Shown: piece after piece, positions 7,593 to 15,474 of the stretch
Layout: every line of letters begins with the position of its first letter
Position numbering within the stretch: position 1 is the first letter of the stretch
Assembly (NCBI GenBank): GCA_900548905.1
Contig: URMK01000062.1
Location: 1 to 41,559, forward strand
Source of the DNA: an uncultured Lachnospiraceae bacterium
GTDB taxonomy: Bacteria > Bacillota > Clostridia > Lachnospirales > Lachnospiraceae
Direction: 5' to 3'
Length of the DNA stretch: 41,559 nucleotides
Made by a program: the position numbers and the translations under genes
Notes under the pieces: generated by a model
What the model was told of the DNA's origin: nothing
The model's input: the letters and a program-made list of their open reading frames with translations, nothing else
Databases searched by the model: none

Positions 7593-9245
7593 CTATTTAA
7601 CGGATTGATACCATTCATTCACTTCCTGGGTTATCTGGTCGCCGCCCTGGTTTTTCCATTCTTCCACAAATTTGTCAAAGGCGTCCACAGGCTCCTTCCC
7701 ATAGATAATGTTGGTATAGAGTTGTTTTTCCATGGTCTGCAGCTGTTCCCATTTTTTCTTCATGGTTGCCGTAGGCTCCCCGTTAAACAGGTTCGGGAGC
7801 AGCTCTTCTTTGTGTTCACCCGCCGCCACATATCCTTCGGCCATATCCGGCGAAGCCTTAAAATCGGCCGCGGCCTTGATCTGGGCACTGGTTTCCGGTG
7901 TCATTCCCGTACTGACATCCATATAGGGCTGCATGGTATCGATAGAAGGCGTATTTTTGAGAACGGTTGATTTTCCCGGCATAAACGGATCGGTTACCGG
8001 AGGATCAAATAATTTGGAATCATAAACAACGGTGTCCCCGACAATGTCATAATCATACCCTTCCAGATAGCCGTATTTGAAGTCTCCTGTTCCGAATGCC
8101 GCATCATATATCCAGTCATAATAGGTAAAGAAGGCCTCCATATTGTTGAAATCCTTATTGAACATCAGCCAGCCGTCGTTGATCTGGGCCCCCTGGTAAG
8201 AAGGCTCCCCGTTATCCTGCAGGATATTGGGATATGCTTTGATCACGGCCTTGGGACAGACCGTTTCCACATCTCTGACCGAACCGATCGCCCATGGCCT
8301 TCCGATAAAAATCCCCGCTTTCCCTTCGGTAAACTGCATCATGGCATCCCATGCGCCGGTTGCTGCGGCTTCCTGGAAGATCCATCCGTTTGCGTGCCAC
8401 TGTGCCATCCGTTCCAGCGTCTTTTTGTTTCCTTCATGTATGGAACCGTATACCAGCTGACCGTTTTCATCCTCCTGCCAGCTTCCCGGAAAATGCTTCC
8501 CTGCATTCGCGGAGAAAAGGATAACGGGATCCGCAACCCAGCCGGTATTGTAGATACTGTCGCCTGCATAGGTAAAACCATAGGTATCCTTTTTCCCGTT
8601 TCCATCCGGATCCTGCTCCGTAAACGCCCTGATAACCTCTTCGAATTCATCCAACGTGGAAGGTGCCTTCAGGCCCAGCTTATCCAGCCAGTCCTGCCGG
8701 ATTATCATGACCTGGCCCTCTGTCAGGAGAGGGGTACAGGCAATGCCGTAGGTCCTTCCATCCTTGATGACCGGGTAAAAGGTCTGGGGATACTTATCAT
8801 AAATTTCCTTCAGCCTGTCCGGCATGTACTTCTCGATATCCTCATCAATCGCTTTCACTTTCCCGGACTCAATCATATCGGCTATCATCTGTGTCCCGTA
8901 AACCGGGAAAACATCCGGAAGCTCCTCCGAACCGGTAAGCGCCAGGCGGAGCTTTGTATCATAATTGCCCGCATCTCCTCCAAGTAAAATAGTTTCCATC
9001 TTAATTCCCAGCTTTTCCACCGCCAGATCCACCATGGGGTTTTTGTTGATGTCCTCCCCCTCCCCATATCTTCCTGTGTTTTCGTCCAGCTGTTTTGCTA
9101 TGCGGATCGTCAGGACTGGATCGTACCTGCCTTCCGCATTTTTTGTGCTGACCGCCTCCGCCCCTGCGCTGTCTTTTCCGCATCCTGTAAGGACTGCCGC
9201 CGCCATCAGTGCCAGGGAAATCGCTTTTACCACTTTCTTCATCAA
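7593..9245 (-). CDS. LplA-type sugar ABC transporter substrate-binding lipoprotein
   Basis: This 550-residue extracellular solute-binding protein has a lipoprotein signal peptide (lipobox VLTGC at about residues 18-22). It is anchored outside the membrane and hands oligosaccharides to the two permeases encoded upstream. The length and pattern (KLGLKAPSTLDEFEEVIRAFTEQDPDGNGKKDTYG, then a typical WIYDAAFGTGDFKYGYLEG region) fit the long LplA/YtcQ type of CUT1 binding proteins. The start follows AAGGAGG. It is third in cassette A, after both permeases. The sugar is unknown. The YesM/YesN pair downstream suggests a plant or host glycan. Confidence 0.88.
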   Translation of the reverse strand: MMKKVVKAISLALMAAAVLTGCGKDSAGAEAVSTKNAEGRYDPVLTIRIAKQLDENTGRYGEGEDINKNPMVDLAVEKLGIKMETILLGGDAGNYDTKLRLALTGSEELPDVFPVYGTQMIADMIESGKVKAIDEDIEKYMPDRLKEIYDKYPQTFYPVIKDGRTYGIACTPLLTEGQVMIIRQDWLDKLGLKAPSTLDEFEEVIRAFTEQDPDGNGKKDTYGFTYAGDSIYNTGWVADPVILFSANAGKHFPGSWQEDENGQLVYGSIHEGNKKTLERMAQWHANGWIFQEAAATGAWDAMMQFTEGKAGIFIGRPWAIGSVRDVETVCPKAVIKAYPNILQDNGEPSYQGAQINDGWLMFNKDFNNMEAFFTYYDWIYDAAFGTGDFKYGYLEGYDYDIVGDTVVYDSKLFDPPVTDPFMPGKSTVLKNTPSIDTMQPYMDVSTGMTPETSAQIKAAADFKASPDMAEGYVAAGEHKEELLPNLFNGEPTATMKKKWEQLQTMEKQLYTNIIYGKEPVDAFDKFVEEWKNQGGDQITQEVNEWYQSVK

Positions 9246-9350
9246 TACCTTCCTCCTTCTGAAATTATTATCCTACGCCTTATCAGTCCGGGCAAGCCTG
9301 ACCGTCGGCATAAGCCTTCTTACCAAACCATTTCCTATGCTTCCTGTCCG

Positions 9351-10220
9351 TCATTCCTTAACCGCCCCCATAACAATACCCTTTACAAAATATTTCTGCA
9401 GGAACGGATACACCAACAAGATGGGAAGCGCCCCTATAAATACCTGCGCCGCCTTGATAGTTCGTTCCGACATGGCTGCCGCCGACGTGGGATCCAGCGC
9501 CAAATCCTGCTGGTTCCCCTGTACAACGATAACCTGCAGAAAGGAAGCGAGAGGATAATTTTTGGTATCCGACATATAAAGAATACCGGTAAACCATTCA
9601 TTCCAGTTCCCCACCATAATAAAAAGCGCTACCGTGGCAAGCCCTGCCTTGGACAGGGGAAGATAAATCTTCCTCAATACCGTAAAGAAGCCCGCCCCGT
9701 CAATCAATGCCGCTTCCTCCAGGGATTTGGGGATGGAACGGAAAAAATTCATAATCAGTATCAGATTATAACAGCTGAACGCACCCGGCAGCACATAGAT
9801 AAGGAAATTATTTTTCAGCCCCAGGGTGGAATTGACCAGATAAGAGGGGATTAAACCTCCGCTGAAAAGCATGGTAAATACAAAAAACCACATGAGAGGC
9901 GTTCTCCCTTTGAAATCCTTGGAAAGCGCATACCCGGCCGTAGTGATTACACACATGCTGAGCACTGTCCCGATGCCTGTCCTGAGAAAGGAGATCAGGA
10001 GGGAACGGATAAAATTGTTATTCTGAAAGGTTTTCTCATAGGCAAGCAAGGTAAAGTCAACCGGCCAGAAGGTGACGGTGCCGCTGTTGGCCGCACTTTT
10101 TCCGCTTAGTGACAAGGCGAACAGGTTCACAAGAGGCAGTAAGCACAGCAGGGCCACCGCTGCCAAAAAAATTGTATTAACGAGCACAAATATCTTTCTG
10201 CTGACAGATGTCCGACGCAT
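9351..10220 (-). CDS. LplC-type sugar ABC transporter permease
   Basis: This 289-residue inner-membrane permease has about six membrane helices. It carries the EAA-type coupling motif EAALIDGAGFFTVLRKIYLPLSKAGLA, which contacts the ATPase, and the family's C-terminal QKYFVKGIVMGAVKE. It pairs with the permease at 10239, whose stop is 18 bases before this start. The MalG/LplC-type CUT1 partner is recognised by length and by this C-terminus. No ATPase gene follows in the cassette. Confidence 0.9.
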   Translation of the reverse strand: MRRTSVSRKIFVLVNTIFLAAVALLCLLPLVNLFALSLSGKSAANSGTVTFWPVDFTLLAYEKTFQNNNFIRSLLISFLRTGIGTVLSMCVITTAGYALSKDFKGRTPLMWFFVFTMLFSGGLIPSYLVNSTLGLKNNFLIYVLPGAFSCYNLILIMNFFRSIPKSLEEAALIDGAGFFTVLRKIYLPLSKAGLATVALFIMVGNWNEWFTGILYMSDTKNYPLASFLQVIVVQGNQQDLALDPTSAAAMSERTIKAAQVFIGALPILLVYPFLQKYFVKGIVMGAVKE

Positions 10221-10238
10221 ATTCCTTCCCCTCCCCTT

Positions 10239-11132
10239 CTAAAAAATCCGGTAGCCCGCAAACCGGTAGGCTATCTTGTAGGCGGCTACGGTAAGGACCA
10301 GCCCGATCCCGGATTTGAACAGCCCCACGGCCGTACCGAAGCTGTACTGTCCGTTCACAAGCGACTGCCTGTATACGTAAGTGTCGATAATATCGCCCGT
10401 GCTGTATGTAAGAGGGGAATACAGATTGAATATCTGGTCAAAGCCCGCATTCAGGACATTTCCGAGACTGAGCGTCGCCATGACAATTACCATGGGCATA
10501 ATACCCGGCAGCGTGATATGAAGGGTCTGCCGCCACTTATTTGCACCGTCCATTTCTGCAGCTTCATACAGATTCTGGTCAATATTGGAAATCGCAGCCA
10601 GATATACTATCATCCCGAAACCAAACCCTTTCCAGAGATCCGACAGTACGGCTATCTGGCGGAACATCCCCGCCTCTCCCAGAAAGAAAACCGGTTCCAT
10701 ACCGATTTTCTGCAGAAAAGCGTTTACAATACCGTCCAGTCCCAGAATATCCCGCAGCATACCCGCAACGGTAACCCAGGAAAGGAAATGAGGCAAATAA
10801 ACCAGGGTCTGGATACTTTTTTTTAATCCCAGCTGCTTTACCTCATTTAAAAGCAAAGCCATAATTACCGGTACAATCAGGCCCAATATAATCTTGCTCA
10901 CAGCAATAATGAGCGTATTGATAATCGCCTGATAGGATTCCCGGAATTCAAAAATCTGCCGGAAATTATCCAGCCCTGCGAATTCCGAACCAAAGATCCC
11001 CAGCCAGGGCTTATAATTCTGAAAAGCCATGATAAGCCCTGCCATGGGGATGTAACAAAAGATTACGGCCAGTATGACCGCCGGCAGCACAAGCATGTAC
11101 AGAGGCCAGTTACGGCTGAATTCCCTTTTCAA
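10239..11132 (-). CDS. LplB-type sugar ABC transporter permease
   Basis: This 297-residue permease of the CUT1 family is the first gene of cassette A. It shows the FCYIPMAGLIMAFQNYKPWLG signature after the first helix, the EAA loop EAAEMDGANKWRQTLHITLPGIMP and the terminal RFAGYRIF. The start is a TTG at 11132 with GAGGTGAT seven bases upstream; no ATG lies nearby. It forms the transmembrane channel together with the LplC-type partner downstream. Confidence 0.9.
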   Translation of the reverse strand: MKREFSRNWPLYMLVLPAVILAVIFCYIPMAGLIMAFQNYKPWLGIFGSEFAGLDNFRQIFEFRESYQAIINTLIIAVSKIILGLIVPVIMALLLNEVKQLGLKKSIQTLVYLPHFLSWVTVAGMLRDILGLDGIVNAFLQKIGMEPVFFLGEAGMFRQIAVLSDLWKGFGFGMIVYLAAISNIDQNLYEAAEMDGANKWRQTLHITLPGIMPMVIVMATLSLGNVLNAGFDQIFNLYSPLTYSTGDIIDTYVYRQSLVNGQYSFGTAVGLFKSGIGLVLTVAAYKIAYRFAGYRIF

Positions 11133-11166
11133 ATCCCTATCACCTCGTTTTCGTATTTATGGATTC

Positions 11167-11172
11167 ATTATA
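11167..11172 (-). promoter_or_regulatory. Possible -10 box of cassette A
   Basis: A TATAAT hexamer on the minus strand lies about 35 bases before the TTG start of the first permease. No good -35 is found 16-18 bp upstream (TTTTTT only). That would fit a promoter needing an activator such as the cassette's own AraC-type response regulator. Confidence 0.4.
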
Positions 11173-11289
11173 TATGATTGAATATCCACAAAAAACACCT
11201 CGATTTTAAGATCATGTCCCCAATTTTAACCATTTTCCCGCCGGGATTCAGGAAAGAGCCGGAAATGAAGGGGGGGAAGAATTCAGATC

Positions 11290-11320
11290 AAAAAAAGAAA
11301 ATCCTTTTTATCGGATTTTC
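11290..11320 (-). terminator. Intrinsic terminator, probably once that of the AraC sensor gene
   Basis: On the minus strand an 8-bp stem (GAAAATCC with GGATTTTC, arms at 11297-11304 and 11313-11320) is followed at once by seven T. It now ends transcripts of the nuclease gene at 11377. A copy of the last bases of the AraC sensor gene lies 24 bases upstream of the stem, so it was probably that gene's terminator before the nuclease cassette came in. Confidence 0.75.
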
Positions 11321-11344
11321 CCTTTACATGCCCTGATGGGCCGT

Positions 11345-11366
11345 TCATGTATGCTCTTCCCGGTAC
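11345..11366. repeat. 22-bp direct repeat, left copy
   Basis: This copy is identical over 22 bases to 13147-13168; its core is TATGCTCTTCCCGG. On the minus strand it reads as the last codons of the AraC sensor (tail YREEHT and stop), but here it is cut off from that gene by the nuclease cassette. It lies ten bases after the nuclease stop codon. Confidence 0.9.
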
Positions 11367-11376
11367 CGTTTCCTTT

Positions 11377-13053
11377 TTACTTAATAACTACTTTACACAG
11401 TTTCTTAAAAAAGGCAATTCCATATACATAGAACGTATGATATCCTTCCAACCTTAATTCCATATCATATTTTTTTTCCTCAATCTGTCTCAATGCCTTT
11501 TGTGCTGCCTTTTCCAGCTCTGCATATGTGTCTGTCACTTTTATTTCAATAATAATTGCAATACCGTCATAAGGCGCCGAAAGCAGCATCAGATCGCTTC
11601 GGCCCAACCCGCTTTCCCGATTAGACTTAACCGTGAAGTCTTTATTTGTTTTTAACAAACCTCCAAGGAACCCGTGGTAGTAAGCTTCTTTGTAATCATA
11701 GAAACTGATAGTTTCCATAAGGTTCTCAGAAATCTGTCTTTCCAAAGAATCCGTATTTTTTTCCAATAATGCCTTAAACAGATCTGTAAAATTCTTTTTT
11801 TCGTTTCTCTGATCAAACCATGTCAGAATAGTATTTTGATAAATACTGGTCACTTCTTCGTTTGGTATCGCCAGTGTCACATATATGGTGCGATTTTCAA
11901 ACCGCTCACTCACTTTTTTCAGATACCCCGTGAAAAACAAGAAATTCCACAGATTATCTCTGGTCTTATGAACCTCATCATAAGTGATTTCTTCGTGTAC
12001 CGGTTTTTCTGTGGTACCGCCTGCTATCAGTGTTTCTATCTCCTGTTTTACACTGCTGTCCGCCTGTTCAATCAACTCGCGGACAATTGTATTGGAGGAA
12101 GTGTTGGCCCAATATGGCTTTGGGAAAGCCCCGTTTTCTGCTGCTTTTGTATAATTGAGCAGACTCCAGGGATTATAGACCTCCGTGTTTCCAAAAAGAT
12201 ATCCATCATACCACCGTTTGACTTCCTCCCGTTTTTCTGTAATTCCGTAATCAATAAGCAAGCTTTCCACCTCCGGCTGAGTAAAGCCGAAGTGTTCCGC
12301 ATAGGTCTGGTCAAGTATGCTTATCATATCCAGATTGTTCAGACCGGTGAAGATACTCTCTTTTGAAATTCGCAGACAGCCTGTCACCACCGCAAACTCC
12401 AGATTTGGGTTCGTCTTCATTGCCGACTCAAACAGAGAACGGATAAAGTCTGTCATTTGCTCATAAAATCCCCTGAAATGTGCATTCTCCAATGGTACAT
12501 CATATTCATCTATGAGAATAATAACCGGTTTTCCCGATGTTTCTTTCAAGATTCGGGACAGGAATGTGAGTGCATCCAAATACTGCCCTTCTTCTCCTGT
12601 TTCATTGATGATAGACAGATATCTGGCCCGATCGCCTTCATCCATAATGCTGTCTATTACAAAACGATGTCTGCGGAACTCGTCAGCAATCTGACGTTTT
12701 ATCATAACAAAGGCTTTATCAAAATCCGGCTGTTTTGCCGACTTTAAAGAAAGACTTATAACCGGATACTGTCCCATATGCGCAGTATAAGTCTCTCCTG
12801 CTTCCATAATTTTTAAGTTTTCAAAGAGATATCTGTTATCAATCCGGCAGCCATTCTGGTCACAGGTTCTTTCAAAAAAGTATTTTAACATGCTTAAACC
12901 AAGCGTTTTCCCAAACCGGCGCGGTCTCATAAATAAGCTCACTTCACTTCTGTTGTCGATCAGTTCTTTGATAAAAAGTGACTTATCTACATAATAGTAT
13001 CCATTTTCCCTAATTTTTTTAAAATCATCGACACCAATCGGCAGCGGTCTCAT
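11377..13053 (-). CDS. AAA-ATPase-like / PD-(D/E)XK nuclease protein (PF09820-DUF1703 type)
   Basis: This protein of about 558 residues belongs to a family of unknown role found in many copies in Bacteroidetes and Clostridia. The N-terminus has the family start LPIGVDDFKKIRENGYYYVDK. A Walker A variant RPRRFGKT lies at 43-50 and Walker B LIDEYD at 180-185. The C-terminal nuclease-like domain shows GRSD (D487) and E503-I-K505. Three starts are possible: GTG 13086, ATG 13065 with AGAAGGG, and ATG 13053 with GAGGTG. I chose 13053 because the family usually begins a few residues before LPIG. The gene is AT-richer than its neighbours and interrupts the order of two sugar cassettes. Confidence 0.88.
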   Translation of the reverse strand: MRPLPIGVDDFKKIRENGYYYVDKSLFIKELIDNRSEVSLFMRPRRFGKTLGLSMLKYFFERTCDQNGCRIDNRYLFENLKIMEAGETYTAHMGQYPVISLSLKSAKQPDFDKAFVMIKRQIADEFRRHRFVIDSIMDEGDRARYLSIINETGEEGQYLDALTFLSRILKETSGKPVIILIDEYDVPLENAHFRGFYEQMTDFIRSLFESAMKTNPNLEFAVVTGCLRISKESIFTGLNNLDMISILDQTYAEHFGFTQPEVESLLIDYGITEKREEVKRWYDGYLFGNTEVYNPWSLLNYTKAAENGAFPKPYWANTSSNTIVRELIEQADSSVKQEIETLIAGGTTEKPVHEEITYDEVHKTRDNLWNFLFFTGYLKKVSERFENRTIYVTLAIPNEEVTSIYQNTILTWFDQRNEKKNFTDLFKALLEKNTDSLERQISENLMETISFYDYKEAYYHGFLGGLLKTNKDFTVKSNRESGLGRSDLMLLSAPYDGIAIIIEIKVTDTYAELEKAAQKALRQIEEKKYDMELRLEGYHTFYVYGIAFFKKLCKVVIK

Positions 13054-13101
13054 GCTACACCTCATCTTCTTACCCTTCTGTATCACGCTAACTATAGTAA
13101 G

Positions 13102-13130
13102 ATTATACCCTTTTTATTTCATTTAAGCAA
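13102..13130 (-). promoter_or_regulatory. Promoter inside the nuclease cassette
   Basis: On the minus strand TTGCTT (13125-13130) and TATAAT (13102-13107) are 17 bp apart. The -35 begins only 16 bases inside the right repeat, so the cassette brings its own promoter wherever it lands. Confidence 0.65.
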
Positions 13131-13146
13131 TGAACAGCAGTTTCTG

Positions 13147-13168
13147 TCATGTATGCTCTTCCCGGTAC
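13147..13168. repeat. 22-bp direct repeat, right copy
   Basis: This copy is identical to 11345-11366. It is the functional 3' end of the AraC sensor gene, including the stop codon at 13147-13149. Confidence 0.9.
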
Positions 13169-15348
13169 TGCCCCGGCGTTTTGCCCGTATATTTCTTAAA
13201 TCTCCTGGTAAACACATGATCGTCCTCATACCCCACCGACCTGCTGATTTCCCGTATCAGCATATCGGTGGATACCAGAAGCTCCCTTGCCCGCTCCATG
13301 CGCAGGTTCGCCAGATAGTCCGACGGACGGATCCCCATTTTATTCTTGAACTCCACCGCCAGGGTAACCGAACTGATATGCAGGTAGTCCGCCAGCGAAC
13401 TCATGGTCAGCTCCGATTTGGAGAAATTCTCCTTCATATACAGAACCGCTTCCTCCACCACCCGGGAACGGTCCACGTTTTCTTCCGGTTTTGTTTCAAT
13501 GATGAGACTGCAGGCTTCGCACAGCAGATCATTAAAGTCCTGGATCGTAAGGCACTGGGACAGGGTAAATACGTTATAGATGCTTTCCAGGCCCGTATTT
13601 TCCGCCTTCCATTCGGATATCAGCACATGGATGATATCATTGTACAGAAGCCGGAACATGGGAAGGGAAGGGCTCTTTTTGGTCATCCGCATGCAGATAT
13701 CCTCCACTGCCTGCTCCACAGCCGCTTTATCCCGGCTCCGCAATGCCTGCCGCAGCTTCTGCAGATACGAATCCGGCAGCACGTTCCCCACATCCCCAAG
13801 GGACACATCCTCAAAGCGGATGATTTTATTGTTGTCCTGAAGGAAACGGTTGTCAAAGGCCGTGTCCGCCTCCAGGTACGCGGCGGAGCCTTCCGTAAGA
13901 TCACTGTGAAAGCTGCTCACCGACATGACGAATTCCTCATAGCAGTCCTTGCCGATGGAAAAAAGCATGTCCAGCGTTTCTTCAATCCGTTCCCTGGCTT
14001 CGGAAAAGAGGACGAACAGACTTTGGTTACTGCTGACCAGATGAATGCCATAGCCGTCCAGCTGCGCTTCTTTGGCAATCACCTCCAGCATTTGCGTATG
14101 CGCCCTGTTTTCATTGCTGTCGCTGCGTTCTCCCAATAAAACCGCCACATACATGCCGTTCCCGATTTCCAGGGAAGCTATCTTCGATGCCTGAAGCACC
14201 TCTTCCTGATCTTTGAAGTCATTGCGTACAAAATTCCGGATAAAACGTGTTTTTTTCAGCTGGAGATTTTCCTTTTCCTTCAGTTCATTGGCCTCCACCA
14301 ACAGCTGGATTCCGCTTTCGATACTGTTCAGGTTATAATTGGTCTCCTCCTGGGAATCCAGCAGCTGGTTCATTTTCCGTACTTTGGCCGCCATCCTTCT
14401 GGAAAGCACCATGATAAACAGGGCCGTGGGAATTGCACAGACAATAAGCAGGCCGATAATTCCCCACTGTCCGGTTACAATTTTGTTATAAAAAATATCC
14501 ATGGACTGCAGGGAGCAGTAGGTCAGCCCGCTCGTTCCCTGCTGTACGCTCAGCAGATACTTTTCCCCGTCCAGCCTGACCTGCCTCTGCGCCGGTGTCT
14601 CCCTTACCAGTTCCAGCAGCGCGGCAAGATCCGTTTCCCGGCTTTCTCTGGAAACAATGACCTGATCTTTGTACAGTATAAAATCCGAGCGCATGTCCTC
14701 CGCATCATTCCGCAAAAGGGAATCATAGTAGGAATCGGGTACAAAAAATAAAAGCGTCTCCTGAAATCCGGGAGGGATCGCCTGCATATACAGCACCACC
14801 CTGGAAACACCGATATAACTCTGCACCCAAAGGCCGGTAACAGACTGTTCCGGAAACACGCGCAGTTCTTTTGCAGGGGCATACAGCTCCTCCAATACCG
14901 TCTGCGCGTCCATACTCTCCAACACACAGCCCTGTCTGGCAAAATAATCGGAAGCGACAGAGGTCGTGCTGCTGTAGAGGTAGTCATCCTCATGATACTG
15001 ATAAAGCAGAAGCTGGAAAAACTGGCTTACCGTAGTATATTGAAACAGATGCTTCTCCAGCTGGGTCGCCGCCAGAGGTTTTTCCGAAAGCTTGAATTTC
15101 GTCACCTCGGCCGCCAGGCCCATCTGGTAAACAATATCGCTTACAATCTGCATGTCATTTTCATGTCTGCTCATTTCCGACCTGAGATGCTCTTCGTTGG
15201 AAACGAGGAAATCGGAATAGATCGTCCTGTAATAAAACCGGTACAAATAGCTTCCAAGTACGGTAATAATCAGTATCACCGTGATGCTGAATGCAGTAAT
15301 ATAGTAAAAAACATTCTGTGATTTTAATTCATTCCAGATTTTTTTCAC
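13147..15348 (-). CDS. Membrane-bound AraC family sensor-regulator
   Basis: This one-piece signal transducer has about 733 residues. A membrane segment at about 14-36 is followed by an extracellular Cache-like sensor, a second membrane segment at about 290-312, a coiled stretch, and a cytosolic region that ends in an AraC/XylS domain (DYLHISSVTLAVEFKNKMGIRPSDYL and GYEDDHVFTRRFKKYTGKTPGQYREE). It replaces the kinase/regulator pair of cassette A and should activate the transporter genes upstream. The start is a GTG at 15348 with GGGGGG upstream; a GTG at 15384 gives a longer, less likely form. Its last 22 bases are the right copy of the direct repeat. Confidence 0.87.
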   Translation of the reverse strand: MKKIWNELKSQNVFYYITAFSITVILIITVLGSYLYRFYYRTIYSDFLVSNEEHLRSEMSRHENDMQIVSDIVYQMGLAAEVTKFKLSEKPLAATQLEKHLFQYTTVSQFFQLLLYQYHEDDYLYSSTTSVASDYFARQGCVLESMDAQTVLEELYAPAKELRVFPEQSVTGLWVQSYIGVSRVVLYMQAIPPGFQETLLFFVPDSYYDSLLRNDAEDMRSDFILYKDQVIVSRESRETDLAALLELVRETPAQRQVRLDGEKYLLSVQQGTSGLTYCSLQSMDIFYNKIVTGQWGIIGLLIVCAIPTALFIMVLSRRMAAKVRKMNQLLDSQEETNYNLNSIESGIQLLVEANELKEKENLQLKKTRFIRNFVRNDFKDQEEVLQASKIASLEIGNGMYVAVLLGERSDSNENRAHTQMLEVIAKEAQLDGYGIHLVSSNQSLFVLFSEARERIEETLDMLFSIGKDCYEEFVMSVSSFHSDLTEGSAAYLEADTAFDNRFLQDNNKIIRFEDVSLGDVGNVLPDSYLQKLRQALRSRDKAAVEQAVEDICMRMTKKSPSLPMFRLLYNDIIHVLISEWKAENTGLESIYNVFTLSQCLTIQDFNDLLCEACSLIIETKPEENVDRSRVVEEAVLYMKENFSKSELTMSSLADYLHISSVTLAVEFKNKMGIRPSDYLANLRMERARELLVSTDMLIREISRSVGYEDDHVFTRRFKKYTGKTPGQYREEHT

Positions 15349-15391
15349 ATGTAAGCCCCCCGTTTTTCCCTTCAATAATAACACACAAACG

Positions 15392-15417
15392 GCTCTGCCG
15401 CCATCCGGCAGCAGAGC
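15392..15417 (-). other. Strong hairpin between binding-protein gene and AraC sensor
   Basis: An 11-bp stem with one G-T pair (arms 15392-15402 and 15407-15417) has a four-base loop. It lies 58 bases after the binding-protein stop codon. On the minus strand it is followed by GTTTGTGTGTTATTATTG, a broken T-rich stretch, so it may cause partial termination. It occupies the same place as the hairpin at 7556 in cassette A. Confidence 0.55.
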
Positions 15418-15474
15418 AATCTGTATTTTTTACGGCTGATTCGTAAGCATTCAGACAGGTGTGAACGGTTACGT

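Larger units (their letters stand above)
11345..13168 (-). mobile_element. One-gene nuclease cassette bracketed by 22-bp direct repeats
   Basis: A 1780-bp segment (11367-13146) lies between two exact 22-bp direct repeats, at 11345-11366 and 13147-13168. On the minus strand the segment holds a full promoter, the AAA/PD-(D/E)XK gene and ten bases after its stop codon, and nothing else. The right repeat is the true 3' end of the AraC sensor gene; the left repeat sits next to a terminator that fits that gene. Removing one repeat and the insert restores gene, short spacer and terminator. No recombinase gene or terminal inverted repeat is seen, so the mechanism is unknown. Confidence 0.6.

Noticed and set aside
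13153..14139. Plus-strand open frame of 328 codons opposite the AraC sensor
   Set aside because: It lies wholly within the AraC sensor gene, has no ribosome binding site, and has composition typical of an antisense frame.
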